DNA of 15,300 nucleotides. Origin: an uncultured Bacilli bacterium (lineage in GTDB: Bacteria > Bacillota_I > Bacilli_A > RF39 > UBA660). Positions 7,039 to 12,146 of this stretch are shown here, piece after piece (position 1 is the first letter of the stretch; each line of letters starts with the position of its first letter). The stretch is from assembly GCA_910580135.1 (NCBI GenBank), contig CAJTXC010000022.1:1-15300 (forward strand), written 5' to 3'. Made by a program: the position numbers and the translations under genes. The notes under the pieces are model-generated. The model worked only from the letters and a program-made list of their open reading frames with translations. It made no database searches and was not told the origin of the DNA.

Positions 7039-7949
7039 TCTTCTTTTTTATTACCATTTATAAAATCTTTTATGTTCATTTTCTTTTTTCCAGGAACTTG
7101 TAACTCAGTAATCAATATACTACCATCTTTTGTTACTACTTCCATTCCATTTTTATCTAAATTAACTATTGTTCCTGGTTTTTCATTATATTTTTTATCA
7201 CTTATTTCTGATAACCATAATTTTATATTTTTATCATCTAACGTAGCATAAGCTCCTGGCCATGAATTAAGCCCTCTTATTTGATTAAAAATTTCTCTTG
7301 AAGTTTTATTAAAATCTACGTGTTCTTCTTCTCTTGATACGTTATAAGCATAAGTTACTTCTTCTTCGTTTTGTTTTTCTCTTTTATTTGTACCATTTAT
7401 AATATCAGGTAATGTCTCTAAAAGAAGTGGAACCGAAACCGATTGTAACTTATCGTGCAAACTTTCTGCGGTATCAGAATCAGTAATATCAACTTCTACC
7501 TTAGAAATCATATCTCCCGTATCCATTCCTTTATCCATGTACATAATAGTTATTCCTGTTTTATCATAACCATATATAATTGATTTATGGATAGGCGCTC
7601 CTCCTCTTAATTTTGGAAGAAGTGATGCATGAACGTTTATACAACCATATTTAGGTGCATTTAATATAATTTCTGGAATTATTTGACCATATGCACAAGT
7701 TATTATAATATCAGGATTTAAATCTAATACATCTTGATATTCTTCTCTTATTTTTATAGGTTGTAACACCTTTATATTATGTTCTAAAGCTTTCTTTTTA
7801 ATTGGTGAATAAACTATTTCTTTTTTTCTTCCAACTTCCTTATCAGGCTGAGTTACAACTGCTAGTACATTATAATTTTCTATTAAAGCATCAAGAATAG
7901 GTACACAAAATTCAGGTGTTCCCATAAATACTACTTTTAAATCTTTCAT
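7014..7949 (-). CDS. fmt: Methionyl-tRNA formyltransferase
   Basis: Transfers a formyl group from 10-formyl-tetrahydrofolate to initiator Met-tRNA. The N-terminal Rossmann-like domain begins VVFMGTPEFCVPIL (6-19). The catalytic triad region is INVHASLLPKLRGGAPI (104-120, Asn105 and His107) with Asp143 in GMDTGDMI (141-148). The C-terminal tRNA-binding beta-barrel follows (about 205-311, with RGLNSWPGAY). Length 311 is normal. The ATG has AAGGAA 7-8 bp upstream. The gene is third in a cdsA-rseP-fmt run, an unusual partner set: in Bacillus fmt sits with def and rsmB upstream of rlmN. Here rlmN still lies on the same strand downstream, but beyond an accessory insert. Confidence 0.96.
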   Translation of the reverse strand: MKDLKVVFMGTPEFCVPILDALIENYNVLAVVTQPDKEVGRKKEIVYSPIKKKALEHNIKVLQPIKIREEYQDVLDLNPDIIITCAYGQIIPEIILNAPKYGCINVHASLLPKLRGGAPIHKSIIYGYDKTGITIMYMDKGMDTGDMISKVEVDITDSDTAESLHDKLQSVSVPLLLETLPDIINGTNKREKQNEEEVTYAYNVSREEEHVDFNKTSREIFNQIRGLNSWPGAYATLDDKNIKLWLSEISDKKYNEKPGTIVNLDKNGMEVVTKDGSILITELQVPGKKKMNIKDFINGNKKEDYLGKCFK

Positions 7950-7966
7950 AAAAATTCCTTCTTTCT

Positions 7967-7997
7967 AACAAAAGAAACTTCTCTTTAGAAAAGTTTC
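7967..7997 (-). terminator. Intergenic terminator/attenuator between rseP and fmt
   Basis: On the minus strand GAAACTTTTC (7988-7997) pairs with GAGAAGTTTC (7974-7983) through 10 bp with one G.U, around a TAAA loop that contains the rseP stop. TTTTGTTA follows. It would lower fmt expression relative to cdsA-rseP, or mark a 3' end. Confidence 0.55.
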
Positions 7998-9028
7998 AAA
8001 ACATCTTTTACCGTTATAAATATCATAAGTGCAAATAAAAGCATTAAACCTATGTTATTTATTATAGCATCTACTTTTGGATTTACCTTCTTTTTAGTTA
8101 TCTTTTCAAACAATATTACAACCGCACGATATCCATCGAACGCAGGAAATGGTATTAAATTTATAAACCCTACGTTAATAGAAAGGTATGCAAGTAAATA
8201 AAGTAATCCTGATAGTCCCGCTTTACTTTGACTTCCAACTATTGTATATATACCAACTGGACCAGATAAAGCTCCAAGTCCAATCTTACCAGTAACCAAA
8301 GCTTTTATAGTAACAATCATTGAATTAAAAGTTGATCCAAACTTACTAGTAGCATATTTAAAAGCATTAGAAATTCCTGTGTATTTAGTACTATCTAATC
8401 CTATACCATATGAGTAAGAAACGTTTCCTTCTTTATCTTTGATTTTCTTTGGAGTTACTTTTAATTCTTTTTCTTCACCACTTTTAGTTTCAACAATTAT
8501 ACTTTGAGCTTTTTCATTATTAGCTAAAGTAAGTGTTAATGTAACATCATCCCACGTATTAGTTTTTTTACCATTGATTTTAATTATTTTATCTCCAGTT
8601 TTCATTCCTGCTTTTTCACAAGCAGAGTCTTTTGCTACTTCTCCTATTATTGGTTTTGTAGTATATGAACCATAACACAAAGCCATTACAAATAAAATAA
8701 CAAATCCTAATATAAAGTTATTAATAACACCTGCTAAAACAATTATTAATTTTTTATACCATGGTTTATTATACATCTTTTTATCTTTTGGAACAGATGT
8801 ATCATCGTCAACTTCTTCACCAGCCATTGCAACATAACCACCAACTGGAATTAGTCTTAAGCAATATAAAGTTTCATCATTTTTTCTTTTAAATGAGAAA
8901 AGTTTAGGGCCAAAGCCTAATGAAAACTCATAACAATAAACTCCTGATTTCTTAGCCCAGAAAAAGTGCCCTAATTCATGTATAAAAACAATTATTCCAA
9001 GCATTAATATAAAATATATTAAAGTCAT
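7985..9028 (-). CDS. rseP: Site-2 intramembrane metalloprotease RseP
   Basis: Membrane-embedded zinc protease that cleaves anti-sigma factors, signal-peptide remnants and other membrane proteins (RasP in Bacillus). The zinc motif HELGH is at residues 17-21 in the first membrane helix. The third zinc ligand is expected at Asp298 in NLIPFPAFDG (290-299), the S2P C-terminal motif. A single PDZ domain lies at about 125-195 (GEVAKDSACEKAGMKTGD). Further helices are at about 97-117, 272-290 and 323-342. Length 347 suits the one-PDZ Firmicute type. The GGAGG ribosome site is well placed and the gene starts 9 bp after cdsA. The cdsA-rseP adjacency is conserved in Firmicutes, although dxr, often between them, is missing. 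Confidence 0.95.
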   Translation of the reverse strand: MTLIYFILMLGIIVFIHELGHFFWAKKSGVYCYEFSLGFGPKLFSFKRKNDETLYCLRLIPVGGYVAMAGEEVDDDTSVPKDKKMYNKPWYKKLIIVLAGVINNFILGFVILFVMALCYGSYTTKPIIGEVAKDSACEKAGMKTGDKIIKINGKKTNTWDDVTLTLTLANNEKAQSIIVETKSGEEKELKVTPKKIKDKEGNVSYSYGIGLDSTKYTGISNAFKYATSKFGSTFNSMIVTIKALVTGKIGLGALSGPVGIYTIVGSQSKAGLSGLLYLLAYLSINVGFINLIPFPAFDGYRAVVILFEKITKKKVNPKVDAIINNIGLMLLFALMIFITVKDVLKLF

Positions 9029-9037
9029 TTATTCCTC

Positions 9038-9811
9038 CTAAAAAATTCCTGCTAATAAAATATATCCAATAATTACAAAAATAATACTATCTAATCTATC
9101 TAATATTCCACCATGACCTGGCATAAGATTAGAAAAATCTTTTATATCATGATTTCTTTTAACAGCACTAAAGAATAAATCTCCAAGTTGCCCTAAACAT
9201 GATAAGAAAAGAGTAACAACAAGTAACATCAAAACATTTATATTACTATCTACTGCTATATAGTAAAATGTTGATGCACATAATGTTCCAAATATCCCAC
9301 CAATTATAGCACCTTCCCATGTTTTATTTGGGGAAATCTTAGGTGCAAATTTATGTTTTCCAATTAAAGTTCCAGCTAAATGAGCATAAGTATCAGTAAG
9401 CATAGTAATTAAGAAAAGATAAACAAATAATACTAAGCTTTTTTCTCTAATTACTAAAAACATATGAAATACCATACCAACTAAAATAGTCATTCCAATA
9501 AGCTTAAATGCTTCATCAGCATTATATTTTTTATTATCATTACAGTATATTACTAAAAGCATTGGAATAAGCATAGCAAGTAAGTAATACATTTGCCTAT
9601 TCTCATCCATAAATACAAGTAATATAGTTAATGCATAAATAATTACATCAACATATTTAGGTCTTTTGTTTTTATGAGGCAAGTCTAAAAACTCTTTAAC
9701 TCCTAGTACCGCTAAAGCACACGCAGCTATTTTAAGCCAAACACCACCAATCACAACAAGTGGTATAAATATTGCAAAAGCAACAAAAGCACTTATTAAT
9801 CTCTTTTTCAT
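9038..9811 (-). CDS. cdsA: Phosphatidate cytidylyltransferase (CDP-diacylglycerol synthase)
   Basis: Makes CDP-diacylglycerol from phosphatidic acid and CTP, the entry step for all phosphatidylglycerol-type lipids. It is a polytopic membrane protein with about eight helices. Family motifs are LTDTYAHLAG (138-147), KISPNKTWEGAIIGG (158-172), GQLGDLFFSAVKR (207-219) and the terminal signature MPGHGGILDRLDS (230-242), which carries the metal-binding Asp residues. Length 257 is typical. The ribosome site AAGGATGTGAT closely matches the anti-Shine-Dalgarno. It is the first gene of the cdsA-rseP-fmt operon. uppS, its usual upstream neighbour, is not here; the structured RNA locus is found instead. 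Confidence 0.95.
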   Translation of the reverse strand: MKKRLISAFVAFAIFIPLVVIGGVWLKIAACALAVLGVKEFLDLPHKNKRPKYVDVIIYALTILLVFMDENRQMYYLLAMLIPMLLVIYCNDNKKYNADEAFKLIGMTILVGMVFHMFLVIREKSLVLFVYLFLITMLTDTYAHLAGTLIGKHKFAPKISPNKTWEGAIIGGIFGTLCASTFYYIAVDSNINVLMLLVVTLFLSCLGQLGDLFFSAVKRNHDIKDFSNLMPGHGGILDRLDSIIFVIIGYILLAGIF

Positions 9812-9833
9812 ATCATCACATCCTTATGTTTTT

Positions 9834-9862
9834 ATTATAATACAATTAACATTTTTTAACAA
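9834..9862 (-). promoter_or_regulatory. Sigma-A promoter of the cdsA operon (predicted)
   Basis: On the minus strand TTGTTA (9857-9862), a 17-bp spacer and a perfect TATAAT (9834-9839) stand 22 bp before the cdsA ATG. It is divergent from, and only about 25 bp apart from, the promoter of the structured RNA. Confidence 0.65.
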
Positions 9863-9887
9863 TTAAATTACACTTACAAATATAATA

Positions 9888-9916
9888 TTTACATAATTTT
9901 ATTAATAATGTATAAT
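9888..9916 (+). promoter_or_regulatory. Strong sigma-A promoter of the structured RNA
   Basis: TTTACA (9888-9893), an exact 17-bp spacer and a perfect TATAAT (9911-9916). No plus-strand ORF with a ribosome site follows, but a roughly 95-nt structured sequence ending in a terminator does. The expected start is around 9923-9924. Confidence 0.8.
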
Positions 9917-9922
9917 TTAATT

Positions 9923-10018
9923 AGTGAGAGCACCTAACTTAGGTTAGTAGCTTTCCTATTTGTGTAAATAGGAAAAAGCGTATTACCCCACGAAATGGGT
10001 AGTATGCTTTTTCTTTTT
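9923..10018 (+). ncRNA. Predicted structured small RNA, possible antitoxin RNA
   Basis: An independent transcription unit with no ORF. From the promoter start it holds a short ACCTAA/TTAGGT dyad (9932-9944). Next is a perfect 10-bp hairpin TTTCCTATTT-GTGT-AAATAGGAAA (9952-9975). It ends in a 16-bp terminator hairpin (9973-9988 with 9997-10012, 8-nt loop) and the tract TTTTTCTTTTT. Two pairs in that last stem are G.U in this strand (G9980-U10005 and U9983-G10002) and would be A-C mismatches in the opposite transcript, so the structure is fitted to the plus strand. Its 3' half is antisense to the 3' end of the small peptide transcript. I do not recognise it as tmRNA, 6S, SRP RNA, RNase P RNA or a known riboswitch. 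Confidence 0.65.
9973..10018. terminator. Bidirectional terminator shared by the sRNA and the 26-aa peptide gene
   Basis: AAAAAGC...GCTTTTT arms (9973-9988 and 9997-10012) enclose CACGAAAT. The plus strand continues as TTTTTCTTTTTAT and the minus strand as CTTTTTCC. The stem is complete (with two G.U) on the plus strand and has two mismatches on the minus. Confidence 0.85.
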
Positions 10019-10097
10019 ATATCTTAAATATTAGCAAGGCTATTATTATAAGTAAAAGAAGTATTATTACTTTAAGAAACTTGTTTTCTTTTTTCAT
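10017..10097 (-). CDS. 26-residue hydrophobic membrane peptide (type I toxin-like, predicted)
   Basis: ATG 10097 to TAA 10017. The peptide begins MKKENKFLKV, continues as an unbroken Ile/Leu/Ala stretch of about 15 residues, and ends IFKI: one short basic head and one membrane helix. An extended ribosome site AAAGGTTGGTGAT stands just before the start and resembles AAAGGAGGTGAT with one extra base. That fit is much better than a random ORF would have. The gene ends inside the shared bidirectional terminator and lies opposite the structured RNA. Size, composition and antisense overlap are those of type I toxins (Fst, TxpA, Ldr classes), but I see no sequence similarity to a named family. It could also be a harmless small membrane protein or a regulatory leader peptide. 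Confidence 0.55.
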   Translation of the reverse strand: MKKENKFLKVIILLLLIIIALLIFKI

Positions 10098-10204
10098 AAT
10101 ATCACCAACCTTTCCTAAAGGATTGATCGGAAAGCTACTACCCATTATTAGGTCCCCTCATATTAATCATTAGCCATAACTTTTAAAATTCCCCTAAAAA
10201 TACG

Positions 10205-10233
10205 AAAAAAAGTTCAATTTTTTTGAACTTTTT
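10205..10233 (-). terminator. Intrinsic terminator of rpsP-khpA
   Basis: On the minus strand AAAAAGTTCAA (10223-10233) pairs with TTGAACTTTTT (10207-10217) around five A, and the T-run continues to 10205. The 5' arm overlaps the khpA stop. It closes the operon after khpA, where many Firmicutes continue to rimM-trmD-rplS. Confidence 0.85.
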
Positions 10234-10480
10234 AATACGAATCAATATTAATATTTACTCTTTTATTATCATTAATATAAGAACTAGCTTGAACTATAGT
10301 TCTAAGAGCTTTAGCAAGTTTACCTTCTTTTCCTATTACTCTTCCCATTTGATCAACAGGCACCATTACTTGTATAGTAATAGTATTTTCTTCTTCACTT
10401 GGAAATTCCTTAACCGTAATAGAATCAGAATCAGTAACTAATTCTTTTACTATTGTTTCTGTTAACTTAACTAATTCCAT
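10232..10480 (-). CDS. khpA: KH-domain RNA-binding protein KhpA
   Basis: A small (82-residue) single KH-domain protein that binds RNA and, in streptococci and other Firmicutes, forms a heterodimer with KhpB/EloR/Jag. That complex influences cell elongation and mRNA stability, and it acts downstream of the PASTA kinase StkP (family knowledge). The KH signature GRVIGKEGK is at residues 46-54, with the GKEG loop at 50-53, preceded by beta strands TITIQVMVP and followed by ALRTIVQASS. It starts 2 bp after rpsP, the conserved ffh-rpsP-khpA arrangement. Having both khpA and prkC in one window is suggestive but they are in separate operons. Confidence 0.93.
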   Translation of the reverse strand: MELVKLTETIVKELVTDSDSITVKEFPSEEENTITIQVMVPVDQMGRVIGKEGKLAKALRTIVQASSYINDNKRVNINIDSY

Positions 10481-10482
10481 AA

Positions 10483-10755
10483 TTATTTACCTTGTTTTTC
10501 TTTAGCAAACTTAGCCATGATACCATCTTTAGATAAAATGTTTCTAACTGTATCAGTTGGAGTTGCTCCGTTTCTTAACCATTTCATAGCTACTTCTTCA
10601 TTGATTTTAATTTCAGCTGGATTTGTTAATGGATTATATGTTCCAACAGTTTCGATGAAACGACCATCTCTTGGACTTCTTGAATCAGCTGCAACTATAC
10701 GATAAAATGGACTTTTTTTAGCTCCCATTCTTTTTAATCTTAATTTAACTGCCAT
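10483..10755 (-). CDS. rpsP: 30S ribosomal protein S16
   Basis: S16 binds 16S rRNA early in 30S assembly. The 90-residue sequence has the family opening AVKLRLKRMGAKKSPFYRIV (2-21), the DSRSPRDGRFIE motif (24-35), GTYNP (38-42) and the loop WLRNGATPTDTV (59-70). The ATG has a GAAGGAGG ribosome site (core GGAGG complement at 10765-10769). It is the first gene of rpsP-khpA under a strong promoter. ffh, usually upstream, is replaced here by a CotE-family gene. Confidence 0.98.
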   Translation of the reverse strand: MAVKLRLKRMGAKKSPFYRIVAADSRSPRDGRFIETVGTYNPLTNPAEIKINEEVAMKWLRNGATPTDTVRNILSKDGIMAKFAKEKQGK

Positions 10756-10782
10756 AGTATTATTCCTCCTTCGTACATACTA

Positions 10783-10811
10783 ATTTTATCATAGTTACAA
10801 AATAGTGTCAA
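10783..10811 (-). promoter_or_regulatory. Sigma-A promoter of rpsP-khpA
   Basis: On the minus strand a perfect TTGACA (10806-10811), an exact 17-bp spacer and TAAAAT (10783-10788) precede rpsP by 27 bp. The -35 is inside one arm of the hairpin at 10802-10830. Confidence 0.9.
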
Positions 10812-10830
10812 CTATTTTTGTTAACACTAT
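10802..10830 (-). terminator. Possible weak terminator after the cotE-like gene, overlapping the rpsP -35
   Basis: On the minus strand ATAGTGTTAAC (10820-10830) pairs with GTTGACACTAT (10802-10812) through 11 bp with one G.U, followed by TTTTG. The T-run is short. The G.U pair would be a mismatch on the plus strand, so the hairpin fits the minus transcript. Confidence 0.45.
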
Positions 10831-10854
10831 AATTTAAAATATTTAAAAAGGATT

Positions 10855-11373
10855 CTAAATAAAATCCTCTTTAACTTCTTCGTCAATTTTTCTTTCTACT
10901 TCTTCTTCATCATCGTCAAGTGTTTCCCATGGTTCTTCATCATCTTCAATAGCTATCTTAACTTTTGCATCATTTACTACTTCTATTCCTAGTTCCTTTT
11001 CAATATCAAAGTCGATAACATCATCTTTTGCTTTTACATTACTACAACTTGGTTGTTTTAATGCTCTTACGATAATATCACTTCCGTTAATGGTTGTACC
11101 AGTTTTAGTTTTTACACTAACTGTTTCAGTATATGGAATACTTTTTGTTGCTACTGCAGTTTTTTGATCATCATCATATGAATACCATATGTTTATATCA
11201 AAACTACCATCTATAACAACTTTTTCTCCAACGACAGAACCTTTAAACTTGTGATTTATAACCCAACATCCAAGAATCGTATTAGCATTATGTTCTGCTA
11301 GAAGGTTATAGTTATTTTTGAAATACTTTTTTCCCTTCCCAATTACTGCTTTAGTAACTATTTCTTTAAACAT
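10855..11373 (-). CDS. cotE: CotE-family outer spore coat protein
   Basis: CotE is the morphogenetic protein on which the outer spore coat is assembled in Bacillus. The family fold is recognisable: MFKEIVTKAVIGKGKK (1-16), TILGCWVINHKF (32-43), DGSFDINIWYSY (55-66), KTAVATKSIPYTETV (71-85), and a strongly acidic C-terminal tail (143-172). Its 172 residues compare with 181 in B. subtilis. The ribosome site GAGGAGGGG is very strong. It is flanked by hairpin terminators and so appears to be a single-gene unit. The sequence upstream resembles sigma-E/sigma-K promoters. Identification rests on motifs recalled by eye; a CotE-like protein retained for another use in a non-sporulating lineage is the alternative. 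Confidence 0.85.
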   Translation of the reverse strand: MFKEIVTKAVIGKGKKYFKNNYNLLAEHNANTILGCWVINHKFKGSVVGEKVVIDGSFDINIWYSYDDDQKTAVATKSIPYTETVSVKTKTGTTINGSDIIVRALKQPSCSNVKAKDDVIDFDIEKELGIEVVNDAKVKIAIEDDEEPWETLDDDEEEVERKIDEEVKEDFI

Positions 11374-11392
11374 TAGAATCCCCTCCTCGTTT

Positions 11393-11422
11393 TAATGTAT
11401 GCTAATGCACTAAAAAAAGTGC
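11393..11422 (-). promoter_or_regulatory. Candidate sporulation (sigma-E/sigma-K type) promoter of cotE
   Basis: On the minus strand CATACATTA (11393-11401) fits both CATACAnT (sigma-E -10) and CATAnnnTA (sigma-K -10). GCACTTT (11416-11422), 14 bp upstream, matches 5 of 7 positions of the sigma-E -35. No sigma-A -10 of comparable quality is seen. The predicted start would fall close to the ribosome site, giving a very short leader, which is a caution. Confidence 0.45.
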
Positions 11423-11439
11423 TAAAAATAGCACTTTTT
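11412..11439 (-). terminator. Intrinsic terminator of the lipoprotein-ytxH operon
   Basis: On the minus strand AAAAAGTGCTA (11429-11439) pairs with TAGCACTTTTT (11414-11424) around TTTT, then two more T. The perfect 11-bp stem overlaps the ytxH-like stop codon and separates it from cotE. Confidence 0.88.
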
Positions 11440-11842
11440 ATTTAGATTCTAATTTTTCTAAAACTTTTTTAGTTGCGTCAATGGCTTTTTCTCTTAAAGC
11501 TTCTGCCGCTTCTTCAACAACTGGAGTTGCTTTTTTCTTAGTATATGCTACTAATTCTTCAGCATGTTTTTTTAAATCATTTGCTTTTTTCTTAGCAATT
11601 TTTAAAGCTTTTTCTTTATCCAAGTCTTTCATTTCTTCTATGATGGACGATACTTTATCTTCTATTTCGTCCCTTACTTCTTTTACATCTATTTCTTTTG
11701 CCTTTTCAATTAACTCCCCAGCTTTTTTCTTTAAAGCCGCACGTGTTTCCTTACCTGACTTTGGAGCAAATAAAATTCCTAAAGCTGCTCCAACAGCTGC
11801 ACCTAAAATAAATTTTCCTGCATTACTCTTCTTCTTCGCCAT
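11438..11842 (-). CDS. YtxH-domain membrane protein
   Basis: A 134-residue protein with an N-terminal Gly/Ala-rich hydrophobic segment, KFILGAAVGAALGILFAPKSGKETR (about 10-34), the YtxH signature of stress-related envelope proteins in Bacilli. It is followed by a long Lys/Glu-rich amphipathic helix or coiled coil to the end. Function of the family is not established; B. subtilis ytxGHJ belongs to the general stress (sigma-B) and sigma-H regulons. The ATG lies 20 bp inside the upstream DUF948-like gene, with a GGAGG in that coding sequence. It is the last gene of a four-gene operon. Confidence 0.85.
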   Translation of the reverse strand: MAKKKSNAGKFILGAAVGAALGILFAPKSGKETRAALKKKAGELIEKAKEIDVKEVRDEIEDKVSSIIEEMKDLDKEKALKIAKKKANDLKKHAEELVAYTKKKATPVVEEAAEALREKAIDATKKVLEKLESK

Positions 11843-12146
11843 CTAATTCTTCCTCCATTTCTTTCTTTTCTATTTTCTTTTTCTTTCTTTTAAATATCCC
11901 TTTTATAAACAAAATGATTGAATCAGAAATAACTTCTGTTAACGCTGATAATTTGTCGGTAACAACATCAACAATATTAAAAATATCATTTAATGATTTT
12001 ACTTTCTCGTCAACATCATCAACTATTTCTTCTACCCTATTCATTGTCTTAATAACCTTTATACTTATTATTATAAGTAAAACAATTAGGATACATAATA
12101 ATATATAAATTAAAATAGGTAAATATGAGTTTAAAAAGTTTTGCAT
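11823..12146 (-). CDS. DUF948-like (YtxG-like) membrane protein
   Basis: A 107-residue protein with one N-terminal membrane helix (about 9-31), then an amphipathic region with heptad-like spacing (MNRVEEIVDDVDEKVKSL). A short second hydrophobic patch (ISDSIILFIKGIF) follows, and the protein ends in a Lys then Glu-rich tail. This layout, together with the directly following YtxH protein, matches the DUF948/ytxG-ytxH pairing of Bacilli. Start and upstream stop overlap as TAATG (12144-12148), with AAGGTGA before it. The 3' end overlaps the next gene by 20 bp. Both ends therefore suggest coupled translation. Confidence 0.75.
   Translation of the reverse strand: MQNFLNSYLPILIYILLCILIVLLIIISIKVIKTMNRVEEIVDDVDEKVKSLNDIFNIVDVVTDKLSALTEVISDSIILFIKGIFKRKKKKIEKKEMEEELDGEEEE

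Larger units (their letters stand above)
9925..10160. repeat. Imperfect 32-bp inverted repeats bracketing the sRNA/peptide locus
   Basis: The 32 bases at 9925-9956 match the reverse complement of 10129-10160 at 25 of 32 positions, with the last 12 (TAGTAGCTTTCC) identical. The left arm is the 5' end of the plus-strand RNA. The right arm would be the 5' leader of the minus-strand peptide mRNA, so both transcripts start with nearly the same leader. I see no target-site duplication outside the arms. Confidence 0.7.

Noticed and set aside
9923..10018. SRP RNA, 6S RNA or a known riboswitch
   Set aside because: Length near 95 nt would suit a small SRP RNA, but the conserved GGAAGGAAGCAGC-type loop region is missing, and no riboswitch core that I know is recognisable; no ORF follows in the same direction.
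9925..10160. A MITE or small transposon bounded by 32-bp terminal inverted repeats
   Set aside because: No direct target-site duplication adjoins the arms and the arms coincide with predicted transcript leaders; retained only as an alternative in the findings.
9888..10165. A classical Fst/par-type system
   Set aside because: The repeats are inverted and not direct in DNA, and the 26-residue peptide has no Fst-like sequence or charged C-terminal tail.
10223..10441. Plus-strand ORF of 72 codons over khpA
   Set aside because: Antisense shadow of khpA, starts inside its terminator.
11481..11846. Plus-strand ORF of 121 codons opposite the YtxH-like gene
   Set aside because: Antisense shadow of a Lys/Ala/Glu-rich gene; ends at the complement of its start; no ribosome site or promoter.
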